The notes below the pieces were generated by a model. That model was not told where the DNA came from, ran no database searches, and saw nothing but the letters and a program-made list of their open reading frames with translations. From Cerioporus squamosus (lineage: Eukaryota; Basidiomycota; Agaricomycetes; Polyporales; Polyporaceae), in NCBI GenBank assembly GCA_022592435.1, contig JABYQS010000008.1, forward strand, positions 310,001 through 374,000: DNA of 64,000 nucleotides, in the 5' to 3' direction. Position 1 is the first letter of the stretch. The number at the start of each line of letters is the position of its first letter. The translations under genes and the position numbers were made by a program. Below are positions 22,504 through 33,560 of this stretch, piece by piece.

Positions 22504-24408
22504 ATGTCGCCCAAGATCACCGGTTACAAGACGCATGGTGCGGTGGTGATGTCTCTCGTGCACCTAGTGGGATGTTGACTCCTGTTCCCAGACGTCCGCT
22601 TTCCCACTTCACTCAGTGGGGATGGCACGGATGCAATGAACACCGATTGCGACTACTCGTCCGCATATGTCAAGCTGTATACTGATTCCGACCTCACCGG
22701 CTATGGGATGACGTTCACGATCGGTCGCGGGAACGACATCGTGTGCAGGGCAATTGAAGAGCTGGCGAAGCGCCTCCTGGGAAAGGATACCGAAGAGTTG
22801 TTCGCGAACATGGGCAAGACGTGGGACTATCTGTGTTCCGACCCGCAGCTGCGCTGGTACGTGCCGTCCCTGTCGCGCCTCTCTTGCTCTCTCCTGATCA
22901 TGCGTTGTCGCAGGATTGGACCAGAGAAGGGCGTCATCCACATCGCCTTGGGTGCCGTTGACAATGCTCTGTGGGATATGTTTGCGCGGGCGCGGGGGAA
23001 GCCCCTATGGAAGCTTGTGGTGGACATGACGCCGGTGAGTACCACGCTGTCTGCGCTCCGTGCGTCCCTGCTCACCTGAAGCACCTTCGCAATCACAGGA
23101 AGAGATCGTGAACGCCACTGCGTTCCGATACATCACAGATGCGCTGACGCGCGAGGAGGCGCTCGCAATGCTCAAGGAGAAGGAGGCGACGCGCTCGGAG
23201 CGCGAAGCGAAGGTTCGCGAGCTGGGTTATCCTGCGTACGTAACGTCCGCCGGATGGCTGGGGTACAGCGACGAGAAGGTTGCACGCCTCACGCGTGAGG
23301 CTGTTCAAGCTGGCTTCAATCACTTTAAGATGAAGGTCGGCGCGGACCGAGACTCCGACCTCCGTCGTGGCAAGATCATCCGCTCGATCATCGACGACCC
23401 GCAATACCTTCCTGCAGGACACAAGCCGAGGGATCCTAACGGTCCTGAACTTGCGGGAAAGAATGCGGGCCCGACGGGAAGTGTGTTGATGATTGACGCC
23501 AACCAAGTGTGGGACGTCCCGCAGGCGATTGACTACGTCAAGAGCCTTGCGGAGATCAAGCCTTGGTGAGTCTCTCGCTGCGGACGAAATGTGATCCGCC
23601 GGTGTGGTTGGATGTGCTGACAAGCTTTCCGTTGGGAGGTTTATCGAAGAGCCGACCGCACCAGATGACATCCTCGGACACGCCGCGGTGCGCAAGGGTC
23701 TCAAGCCGTATGGCATCGGTGTCGCGACCGGAGAGCATGCGCACAACCGCATAGTGTTCAAGCAGCTGCTCCAGGCGGATGCCATTGACGTCTGCCAGAT
23801 CGACTCATGTCGCCTCGCTGGCGTTAGCGAGGTGCTCAGCGTCCTTCTCATGGCTGCTAAGTGAGTTGCTAACACCGCACTGCGCTCTGTCGGGTGGGCC
23901 GTGTTCTGACTTGGCCCGGCCACTCTCCTAGGTTTGGCGTCACAGTATGTCCACACGCGGGCGGGGTCGGCCTGTGTGAGTATGTGATTCACCTAAGGTT
24001 CGTCCTTCCATTTCCTGCGTAGATCTATGCGACACGTTCTGACGTGAGCGTCGCGAATTTGTGAACTCTACTCCCGTTCACTTGTGGTCTTGCGTCTGCT
24101 GGTCTCGTGCGGTAGTTTGATCGACTACATCGCCGTGTCTGGCTCTATGGAGCGCAATGTCCTGGAGTTCGTTGACCATCTGCACGAGCACTTCCTGTAC
24201 CCGTGTTCCATCAACGAGAACGGCCGATACAACGTCCCCAGCAACGAGAAGGAGGGCTACAGGTGCGAGTTTCGGATTGTTTGCATGCCCCCATTGACTA
24301 ATGCCCCTCGCGACGCTCCGCAGCATCGAGATGCACGACAAGAGCATCGCAGAGTACGAATTCCCGGGCGGGTCTTACTGGAAGAGCCGCGGAGTGGCGC
24401 AGGCCTAG
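22504..24408 (+). CDS. L-fuconate dehydratase (enolase superfamily, ENOSF1-like)
   Basis: Enzyme of the mandelate-racemase branch that dehydrates L-fuconate to 2-keto-3-deoxy-L-fuconate in L-fucose breakdown. Introns: 22538-22591, 22857-22913, 23035-23098, 23566-23638, 23861-23931, 23998-24115 and 24263-24323. The N-terminus [11 protein letters not shown] joins [20 protein letters not shown], typical of this family. Active-site residues are present: catalytic Lys in [13 protein letters not shown]; metal ligands in [24 protein letters not shown] and ATGEHAHNR; the acid/base His in [14 protein letters not shown]. It ends [15 protein letters not shown]. About 440 residues, normal for the family. 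No other fucose-pathway gene is adjacent. A less likely alternative is a related sugar-acid dehydratase. Confidence 0.92.
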
Positions 24409-25467
24409 GTGGCTTTGGGGGCGTGTCGGGGCACGAAGAGGAAGAAGTACAACTCAAAAATTTGACATGTATGTATTGCATAGCACGAATTTCGAACTCG
24501 CAGCGTCGACCTCCGGTCATCCCATGGTACGTCGTCCATTGCGGAGCGTTCCCTTCTCGCCAAGTCATGGCCCAGATCGTCCGACGTCCGGGGTTTGGCT
24601 GCTCGGCGTAGTCCATGGTTTCGATCCCGCACTAACTCCCAGCTTCACGTCATCCTTGGCACTGACCTGGAGTTTGAGACTGGGGAAGCGGTCGTACGCA
24701 GATGACATGACACCGGTGATCCTGGATTAGTCGTGCCCACAAGCTTAAGTCAGGCACTGCTGCTGCTGCTGCATCGCGGATCGGAGAACCGGTGTTGACC
24801 CCTGGACGGTCATCGCATCAGCACGCAGCACTCTAAGCTGACACAGACGTGGACGCTGATATCCGTACGACGACGCGAATCAATGTCGCTTGCGCCCGTC
24901 CTATGCAGCCTGGGTCAGCTAGGTGTTTCGTGTGGTGGAGACAGTATGGTCGCACCACCGGGACTTCGTAAGGTCCTTCTCACGGCTTCACAACAGGCGT
25001 TTGATGACCGGAAACGCCATGCATTGCAGGTGCAACGCAGTTGGGGTGGGCGAGTGGAACGAGTTGGGGTGCAGGCCGAATCTCTGAAGTGCGATAGCGA
25101 TCGGAGGTGTCGTGAATGTTGAGTTACGTGCGCACTACGCACTGTGCTTCGACGATCCGGGTATGTACAGTATGTATGAGCGAAGAATGCGGCATTAGAG
25201 TGATTTACGTAGTATACGATGCGGATGCAGTGATATCGTACATCGTGTATAGTAGTGGTACAACAGAACGTCCTCGAAGTCGGCCGTCGTGACTCGTGGA
25301 GGGGACAGAAGGATGTCGTGAGAGCAGAACAAGCAACCAAGAAAGACCACAGGGCGGTCGATAAGTTAAATTCAAAGCGACAGCATCGCAATGTAACTGC
25401 AACGAGTAAGGCGCGTTGATCCAGAGGACCGAGTTTCGAGTTTCGAGACCTTGAGGACTCTCGAGGC
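24409..25467. other. Intergenic stretch between convergent genes
   Basis: No gene supported on either strand. A short CTGCTGCTGCTGC run is at about 24757-24770. Confidence 0.4.
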
Positions 25468-26670
25468 TCAGCCCATGAGTGTCATCACCTGCAGTGCGCA
25501 TAGCAATAGAGAATCTCATCAGCACCGATCCCACAGGAGGATTAGTCAGAAGGAAAGACAGAGCAAGAGCCAACTCACCGCGAGTCGGCCGACGAAGACG
25601 AGCAGCAGCCTGACAAACTCGTCCCTGTGGTCGACGAAGAGCGCGTGACTGCTCCCCGGCACGACATGCGCCTCCGCGTTGCGGAAGAGCCGCCGGAGCT
25701 CGCGCCCGACTGCTGCGCCATCGACGAGCGCGTCCTCCGCGCCCAGGATGGCGAGCAGTGGCAGTCCGTGCCGTCCCAGCTCGAGCAGCCGCGCTGGGTC
25801 GTGCGTGCGCGAGAGCACATGCGCCGTGACTTCTGCATCTTGCGAGACACTCCGCCCAAGCCAGGATGCCTTGATGGTGTCTGGTATTCGGGGAGCCGAC
25901 CCAGCGACGAGCCCATTCACGAAGTCTGTCTTCGCCCTCCCCGAGGTTGCGGTATCGTTAGTCGTGGCCAGTGTCTGCGCGATCCCGAGCATCCGCGGGG
26001 TGACGAACTGCGCCACCGTCGGGCCCAGGTACAGAAGGGGCGCGATATAGACAATCCCGGCTATCGGGGGCGGGTTGATGTGCGCACAGATGTCGGCTAC
26101 GACCGAGGCTGTTGATCCATTTAAGCATGGTGTCCCGCGTCAGCGTCAGGCGCGAGACGAAGCCCGAGGCCAAGAACAGCGGGCAGACGTACCACCGAAA
26201 CCCCTGCGACAGGTGGTGGATTAATGTCAGCACCCGTCACGTCAGCCTCAAACAGGGCAGGAGAGCACCGTGCAGGTTACAGTACGCACCATGCGACTAT
26301 TATTGGCCTGTGTAGACCGAATGCACCGGCGACGGCGGCGAAGTCGCTCGCATGGCGGGATGCGTCCTGGCTCTCCGCCGTTCTCGTAATCCCACTCCTG
26401 CCATGTGAGCGGAGATCGTAGCGAACCTGTAAATGAAATGAAACGGATTTAGACGGGGCAAGACGCGGAATGCCGTGGATGACCTCGGACTCACGAGATA
26501 GAGGTTGTCGGTGAGCCTTGCGTCCTGGAAGACCTCGTCGTACACCCGACAACATAACGTCGCTTCGTGGATAAACACTACGTGCGGATTCCGCGGGTCG
26601 CCCACCGCCTCCGCATGGATGCGCGTCCCATCAGCGGAACGAGGGGTTTTGACCACAGTCGCTGGGGGCA
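25468..26670 (-). CDS. Alpha/beta-hydrolase fold protein with altered nucleophile elbow
   Basis: Basidiomycete alpha/beta-hydrolase. ATG at 26670 (MPPATVVKTPRSADGTRIHA), then PHVVFIHEATLCCRVYDEVF. Intron 26427-26494 leads to VRYDLRSHGRSGI (strand 4 / oxyanion region). An 11-nt microexon at 26193-26203 between consensus introns joins VAW to GFGGA and then SVVADICAHINPPPIAGIVY. The elbow is therefore A-W-G-F-G where active relatives have G-W-S-x-G. The acid (LLAILGAEDALVDG) and His (VVPGSSHALFVDHRDEF) regions remain. The last intron (GTGAGT near 25579) leads to a short end with the stop at 25468. By this reading the catalytic Ser is Gly, so hydrolysis is doubtful; a non-catalytic or altered role is possible. 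Confidence 0.8.
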
Positions 26671-28254
26671 TCAATCGGATGATACACGTCGCTCTCGCGC
26701 TCGTGTGGTCTCTGTAATGGGGTTGGAAGGAGGGGGGATGTTGGGTGGCGAGTCATGCAAGAGGAGGTGGATTTATAAGGGTGGCAGGCAAATCACTCAA
26801 ATTCCCGTTCTCGGCGAGGGCTCTTAATTGAAGGTGGCCATGTCCGACCGCGACACCGCCACGCTGACAGCCCCAGAGACCCTCTCGCCGAACGGACGTG
26901 CGTGGGTTGATCTTGCCGGACCCACCCTCATCCGCCGGTTTCGTGTCCTGGAACCCATCGGGAGATTGTGAGCGCAGATTAGATTGGGCGATGCGGTGCC
27001 ATCCCTTCCATCTCGATTGCGCACTGCGTGCTCCATCGACGCCCGAGCGGTTGCGTCTGCGACGCTGCGCCCTGCACGAGTGAGCCCAGGTTGCAGTGAA
27101 GGCGCCACCTGAGTGGTTGGGGCGCGTGCTGAGATGTGCGCTCTCTGATGAGGCTGGATGCGTTTCGGGCGCACGTTGCGTTAGTAATATGATACTCAAT
27201 TATCGTGCGGGAGCGTCAGGGCGACGTACATATTCGGAGAATAGCTTCACGCGACAAGCCCGAGTCACATCCGGGAAGGACGGCGTCAGGGAGAACCAAG
27301 AAGGACTGGGAAGGCGGAAGGAAGGAGAATTGGCCAAGTTGGTGAACTAGCACCGTGACGAAACCCGCCATGGCCGGTCTCTGGTAGCGCTGCATTGTGG
27401 AAGTTGAGGTCTGGGCGGCGGAGGTTACCGGGTGATGACTATGACTCAAAGTTGTTGAGATGCGGAAGCGAGCCGCAGCACCCTCAGCACCGTATGGACC
27501 GCGGGTGGACCGTGATGATTGGACTGCTTGCGAGATCGCGAGAAACCGCTGAGGCCACACAGAGAGTTTCACTCCGCGATCGAGGACATCCGCCTCTCGC
27601 TGCGGGCATCATCTCTCTTGGGTGATCTGCGCCGCCACGATGGTCGGTTTTCCGTATAACAAAAACGCTGGATGATGGAGCTCACCGGAGCAAGTCGCCA
27701 TCCATGAAGATAACAAATTGACATCTCCGTGAATGGCTGGCCAAAAAGAACAGGGCTGCGAGCCCGCCCGGCATGAACCGATGCGTACTGGTGTGGACTA
27801 TGACGAACTAGGTGCTGAGGCGGAGAGAAGGCACCACCGGCTACCGTGCGAGCCACTGTGAGTGCAGATAGCGTTCGCAGATGTGAAATTCCGGTCCCGG
27901 GGTTTCAACTGCATGAAGGTGCGGCTGAACCGGTACAAGTGATCTAATCAAGACGCAGCGGTCAATAGATGTTGTGGTAACGGTGGCATGCCATAAGGCG
28001 AGCACGTACAGACTCGGAGATGCTCGTGAGATGACCATTGTGAGGCGGTCTGCGCGGCCGGTGTCCAAGCCTTAAGTTCGGGCAAGGTGTGGTAAGCATC
28101 CGTCATGGATCCAATCTTGTAGAAGCGCGAAGGCGATTAGCAAGCCAAGTTCAGATTAGGCCGGCATGTGATGACTGTAGAGTGCTCAGGTAAACCGAGC
28201 TGACAACCGGAAGAAACAGGAGACTATCGAACCTTGCACGCGGGGCGCCAGACG
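26671..28254. other. Intergenic stretch; TATA box of the hydrolase gene at 26772-26777
   Basis: TATAAA on the minus strand lies about 100 bp upstream of the ATG at 26670. Otherwise no gene is supported across about 1.5 kb. Confidence 0.4.
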
Positions 28255-29715
28255 TCAAAAGGAGAGGACGGTGTCCACAAGGGAAGTCAACCGTTCCAAC
28301 ACCTCCGGGTCTAGCGAGTAGCACTGTGAGACCTTCAGGTGCGCTATATTTGCCACCTGCGGTGCCGCGGCGCCGCGACGTGCCAGAACGACCCGGAAGA
28401 GCTCGTGTCCGGAAATATCCACACAATTTTGAAAGCCCAGTGCCTCTAATCGAGGTAGAAGCCACTGACCAAGGGTGTCCGGCCCAGCGGCGAGCATGTC
28501 GAAGAACCGTGTTCCGACCGTTCCCGTCGACGGTGAAGAGATTCCCAGGCCGGTGATTTGCGGAAGCTGATGCAGCGCACGAACGAGAGGGACCAATGCC
28601 GGGCCGCTGAAGTTGCAGTTGCGTAGGTCGAGAAGCCGGAGTGAGGGGAACTGGGCCGGGGTGAGTGCGATGCGCATGAGCCATTGCACATCTTCTCCCG
28701 AGTTGACGGAGAGAATCTCCAGTGCGGGTAAGACCGTGGCTTCGAAAAACAATGTGATGCTTCCGGAGTCGACGACATCGAAGGTGAGATCCTTGAGGTC
28801 GGGCAACATCCTCGGGCTCGGCCATGCTTTGAAGACGTCTTCCGAGGCGTCTATGGTGAACAGTGCAGATCGGAGCTTCAGGCACTTGAGTGGTGAGCTT
28901 GTGACGATCGCAACGAGTTCGTTGAATGGATACGAAATTCTAGCCGATGAGTGACACCGGTGATCACGCAAGAGGTGCAGGTGGCGGAGGGAGGGCATGG
29001 GTACTTGAATGCAGTCCAGCGGCGCGTGCTCGAGCACAACATACTCGAGTCGTGGGCATGGCTGCGTAAGAACGCTGAATGGCTCATAGGTCTCGGATTC
29101 GGAGGAGTCTATGCACAGATACAGGTCCTCAAGGGCAGGGCCTAGGCCCAACGCGTGCTCTTGAACCTGACGCAGCCTGGGCCAGTCAAGGACGGAGACG
29201 TTGAAGGAGAAGCACCTCCACAGATGTGGCTCCACCTCGGCCATGACGACCTCGATGTTCGCAGGGTCCTCGAATTGGCAGAAGTCAAGGTTGATGAAGA
29301 GTTTACTCGCCTGAGAGCGCTGAAGATTGACTCGCATCCGTCGAAGGAAAGCAGGGATGCGCCACGCCCAGGCGGCATCGAGAACAATGTACGACCACAG
29401 AGAAGCTGTAGAGAGAGCAACGGCCCTCCACTTGACGGAGACGATGTTGAGCGTAGGTAGAAGGTCGAAGCTCTCGTCAACGCCAAGTTCGAAGATGCGG
29501 GATAGGAGCTCGGTTGGTAAACGGCATATGAGCGCACGTTCGTCGAGCAGCTTGGCCCTTTGCATCTTCAGGTTTGCAAGTCGTTCCTCGAGCTCCAAAA
29601 TGTCCTTGTCGAGCTGGACCAGCTCAGGAGGCGGCTGCCGGGGATCCCTATAGCGCTGCTCCAGATGACACGTCGGAGGGTAGCGAGCAGACAACGTACG
29701 CTTCTCTGGGGTCAT
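28255..29715 (-). CDS. F-box protein with N-terminal coiled coil
   Basis: Single-exon basidiomycete F-box protein of about 486 residues and a presumed SCF adaptor. The start is at 29715 (MTPEKRTLSARYPPTCHLEQ); the open frame further upstream has no ATG. A short coiled coil (LDKDILELEERLANLKMQRA) precedes the F-box (ICRLPTELLSRIFELGVDES, NIVSVKWRAVALSTASLWSY). The body has irregular leucine-rich repeats (PCPRLEYVVLEHAPLDCIQV, FPSLRLLDLRNCNFSGPALV, HLKVSQCYSLDPEVLERLTS). No lesion. It is not a close relative of F-box families B and C here. Confidence 0.85.
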   Translation of the reverse strand: MTPEKRTLSARYPPTCHLEQRYRDPRQPPPELVQLDKDILELEERLANLKMQRAKLLDERALICRLPTELLSRIFELGVDESFDLLPTLNIVSVKWRAVALSTASLWSYIVLDAAWAWRIPAFLRRMRVNLQRSQASKLFINLDFCQFEDPANIEVVMAEVEPHLWRCFSFNVSVLDWPRLRQVQEHALGLGPALEDLYLCIDSSESETYEPFSVLTQPCPRLEYVVLEHAPLDCIQVPMPSLRHLHLLRDHRCHSSARISYPFNELVAIVTSSPLKCLKLRSALFTIDASEDVFKAWPSPRMLPDLKDLTFDVVDSGSITLFFEATVLPALEILSVNSGEDVQWLMRIALTPAQFPSLRLLDLRNCNFSGPALVPLVRALHQLPQITGLGISSPSTGTVGTRFFDMLAAGPDTLGQWLLPRLEALGFQNCVDISGHELFRVVLARRGAAAPQVANIAHLKVSQCYSLDPEVLERLTSLVDTVLSF

Positions 29716-30361
29716 CTGTGACTTCTGTGTCGGCTTCTGGGACGAGGAAGCTGAGGTCCTCCCACGCAGCAAGGTCACGATAAGATGGGGTAGGATCCAT
29801 GAGATGAACAGGTTCAGAGGAGCGCGAGCCAGAGCCGCCCGCGGCACTGAGGCTAGCGTTCTCCGGTCCTCGGCCGCAAGCTAACCCGGCATGAGCGCTA
29901 CGTCAACACAAGTACTTACATTGTACAATCGGTTCGAGTTGGTAGCTCCCTGTGTAAGTCGGAAATGCGTCCTTGTGTATACTATCTCGCCTGCGTCGCA
30001 TAGAGACTGTCAGCCATAGGTGGGGTCGGCATGGATAATAATAGACAAGGCACTTGCTTGCATATATACCCCCTCCGTAAACATTCCGTCAGTGGTCTCC
30101 ACTTCACTGCCACCGCTCCTCGAGGGTCAATAATAACTAACACCTTGGTGAGAAAAGCAGAGGAGGAGATTCCCGCTACCGACCAGGTAGTGGGTCTCTG
30201 CAGATGATCGACTCCGCCATCAGTGCCTGACATCGGTCACGTGCGTTTTCACGTGATGGGTCCTTGACGACCTGGACTGTCTTGCTTTCGTTTTCCACTC
30301 TTTGTCGTTCTTCCCCATCTCTATCTTTGCTGCTGCTTCCGCCCCATCCGCTCTGTGCATC
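29716..30361. other. Intergenic stretch between divergent genes
   Basis: 646 bp upstream of both the F-box gene (minus) and the retropepsin-like gene (plus). Nothing further recognised. Confidence 0.35.
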
Positions 30362-31239
30362 ATGACTTCTATAGCTGGATCCTGTAGCGGCAATGCTGCC
30401 CTCATCCTCCTCGACCCTTCAGCTTCCCAATCTCGCATGTCTTCAAAGTATGCACTCACGTACAACATCCCTCGCACTGTGTCCTTCGACAGCGGTCATG
30501 TCGTTCTCCACACCTTCGCTCCGGTCGTAACTCCGACCCCTTCGGGCTGGTACACCTCATCCCTCCCCCTCGTCGTGGACTACGTCCGCGATTACGACAT
30601 CGTGCTGGGTCGCGACTGGTTCCAACACACACGCCCCGTGCTATCAGGTGGGGTGCTGTGCGATCCTGGACCTCACGGCATTCCATCCTCGTCCGTTGTG
30701 AATTGGGAGAGATCTCCGGTGCTTCAGGGTCAGTACACCCGTTCCTTATTACTCATCCTCTGTCCTCGCTAAGCTGTGTGCTCGTCCCAGGCCTCTTCTC
30801 CTCTCTTCCCCCTGACACCGACTTCGCTGGAGATTCCTTGTCTGCTGACGACCGGACATGTGCGTCGTCGTCCTCCCATAGCCTCGGGAGTAGTCTGCAG
30901 GTGGCTGGCGCATCCCGATGGGATCGCAACGTCCTTTACGCGATTTCCTACCTGTTCCCTTTCAGCGACTCTCTGAATGTCTTCATGAGTACAACCTCTG
31001 CAACGCACCTGCAGGCAATATGTCTTGCGCACGGCATTGTTGATGCTGCAGGCGATGTAGCTCTTCTGCAATACCAGTTTTTAACACATGTCATGTCGGG
31101 CGAGTGTGCTTCCGGCAGCTGCTCCCACCATTCTCCCTTGGGCCACAGCGATGGCACAATGGCCTTGTTAACTGTCCACACGTCGTCACGACTACGTTCA
31201 ATTGGGAGCACACAATTCACAGGGACTTACTCGTTATGA
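30362..31239 (+). CDS. Retropepsin-like (Ty3/gypsy-type aspartic protease fold) protein
   Basis: Two-exon gene. ATG at 30362 (MTSIAGSCSGNAALILLDPS). The segment ALILLDPSASQSRMSS has the position of the retropepsin DTGA/DSGA loop, here D-P-S-A. The later VRDYDIVLGRDWFQHTRP matches the ILGxDWL strand of Ty3/gypsy proteases. The intron starts at about 30730 (GTCAGT...TCCCAG) and joins to a second exon starting GLFSSLPPDTDFAGD, which has a helical C-terminal region (HLQAICLAHGIVDAAGDVAL, then QYQFLTHVMSGECASGSCSH). No reverse transcriptase, integrase, LTR or zinc knuckle is nearby, so it looks like a stand-alone, perhaps domesticated, gene. Protease activity is uncertain because Thr/Ser-Gly of the catalytic loop is changed. 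Confidence 0.55.
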
Positions 31240-32769
31240 GCGACATCACGTCGACCTGCGCGCGGGGTGGGTCGGGCGACGTCGCACACGCGACCGAGTG
31301 GGGACCGATATATGTATGCATCGGGAGATGCTCCGGCACTAGCCTGTCTATCTTCGCTGGCCGAGGCTCTTCAACTTAGGGGCAGGTACGATGTCAGCGC
31401 ACCGTTTTCGATCACACATCCGTTACATTGCTCACCATTCCACGAGACAACGCCGGCCTTCGGCCTATGACATCGGCAGCGAGGGCAACGCAGAACGGAT
31501 GACGATGATAGACGAGACGGGAGACGGTAGCGGGCTCTGCCGCTCGCCGGCGCTGCCCCGACTTATTGGAAGGTCGTCGCATGCCAGTCTTATGTATATG
31601 GTCGACGCGGTCACGTGCGCAACATCCTCGATGTCGCGCCGGTCTGCCAGGTCGATCGTGACGACCATATAGATTGGCCTTGTGCATGCGACCTCCGTGC
31701 CGCGAGCAATGTCTTCATAGACCGAGTCAGAAGGATTCAAGAAATATCGGTATACTGTATGTAGTACTTACATCGCACTTGATCAGGCTCCTGTCAGTAA
31801 GTGTCCCCGCCCTCCCGCAGTCAAGATACCTGATCCCTCTGGGACATGGTCCCAGGCCTGTGCAGCATCGGTACCCATATGGGTACGAGGTTCACTACGA
31901 TGCAATGTTGCGTATACATTCTAACGCCTGATCTTTACTCCAGCAGGAGTCAGGGTTCAATATGAGCGTGGCATCCACTCGAGCCCCAGTACTCCCGCTG
32001 CGACAAAAACCGTGGACGAGACTGCGGACTCCAACATACAGCTCAAACCCCCTAATGTAGGGCTATAGAAACACAAACACCTGCACTCTGCCTTAGCCCT
32101 CTCGTACTGTCTGATACTTAACTCATCGGATTGGCATCGGTTATGCTAAACATGTTGAGCCCCAGACCGGGATCTCGGCCTGTACTAGTCGGTACCATGC
32201 GTACGTCCTCATCATGACGTTTAGACAACCATATACCGCCGATAGCGCTCCGAAGGTACGCATGCACCATGCAGGGACGACCAGTTCGCGAACACTGAAG
32301 GGAGGCACTGCGTTCATGGGCGGACCGTCGCGGGAGGCGTCGACATCTGCATCCTACTTGTGCATTTCCCGAGCAAGTCGGGCTTTCCCCGATCATCGCT
32401 GCTGACAGCTGTATACACACTGAGCGAGCTGCCGTACATGTTTGACACGGAAGGCGAGGTGTACCGGGTCCGGCATCGCTGAACTCCCGTGCATCTTGCC
32501 GTGCCTTCCGAAGGCGAGAGGCAGTACTGCGACAGTGAGTACCAGTTATGTTCTCGATCAATCGGCGACATGTGCCTATATAGCCTCGTCGGGGTAGTCC
32601 TATCCAGCGGCATAGCTGTAGTCTGGAGAACTCTTGCTCAGACAGAATGGGGATTTGGTGTCATAGTACGTACGTAGCGTTGACGTAGCGTGGTGTGTAG
32701 ATGTGAGCTTGAACTTCGCTTGTGATCTACTCTAGCACAGCGCCGCGCGCCGGGCAGAAGCTCATATCA

Positions 32770-32985
32770 AATCAGACCTGAGACGACCATGAGCATGTCG
32801 TGGCAGACCTTCGTATCGTCCAGCGTACTTTCCATTCCGCATCGCTGCATAGTAACGTCGGTGACCTCCAGCGTCCCTGGGCATCTCGTGCTGTTGCGTT
32901 CGTTCGCAGTAGAAGATAGAGGTCAGTTCCGATGTCCGCAGCATTATCCAGTAACGGAACAGCAGGAGGCACTATGTCCATGGGC
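32770..32985 (+). repeat. Diverged direct repeat, copy 1
   Basis: Contains GAGGTCAGTTCCG at 32919-32931 and CGACCATGAGCATG at 32785-32798. Both align to matching blocks in the stretch about 560 bp downstream, with the same order but much drift between the blocks. Confidence 0.4.
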
Positions 32986-33324
32986 GGGACGCGGGAGGAA
33001 ATTTGCGCATTTGCTGAAAGGTCATCTTCTCCATCCACAATCATTGCTGCAGATCGGGCTGCTGTACATGCTGACACGGCGAGTCCAGTATCCTCTGGAC
33101 TCACTGATCGTATATATGAAGGAAAGGTCCAGAGCTGCGGCGGTGTGCGACAGGACGGTGTCCGTGATGCCTGTAGCGCTTGCCGGTGTAGTTCCGTACA
33201 GCGGCGCAGCGGGAGAGCTCTTGAGATCTGGGGAAGGGAGCTGACGTTCAGTTAGTCCAGCGAGCAGGAGTGGCCCTTGAGCGGGCTTGCCACTCTGACG
33301 CGCTGCATCTCTTTTGACAGAAGC

Positions 33325-33525
33325 TTATCTCATATCAGGCGACCACGAAAATGCCATCGTATGCTCACCTTCGCATCGACCAGGTTGCTTGCTCCTCACT
33401 CCGCAGTCCCTGTGGTGGTAACACCAGTGGTTCCCAGTTGTACCTCAGGTCCTCGTGTCGCCGCGTTACATCTCACTCGGAGACAGAGGTCAGTTCCGCC
33501 GTTACGAGCACTAATCAGCAACGCT
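33325..33525 (+). repeat. Diverged direct repeat, copy 2
   Basis: Partner of 32770-32985. It carries CGACCACGAAAATG near 33340 and GAGGTCAGTTCCG near 33485, just before the HET gene start. Confidence 0.4.
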
Positions 33526-33560
33526 CACATCTTCAGTAGCCATTTGCGCTCACGTCCGCC

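Larger units (their letters stand above)
31240..33560. other. Non-coding stretch with diverged repeats upstream of the HET gene
   Basis: No gene supported on either strand over 2.3 kb. At least two diverged copies of one segment are visible, at about 32770-32985 and 33325-33525. Confidence 0.4.

Noticed and set aside
26753..27199. Minus-strand frame of about 148 codons upstream of the hydrolase gene
   Set aside because: Overlaps the probable TATA box of the hydrolase gene and has no family-like sequence.
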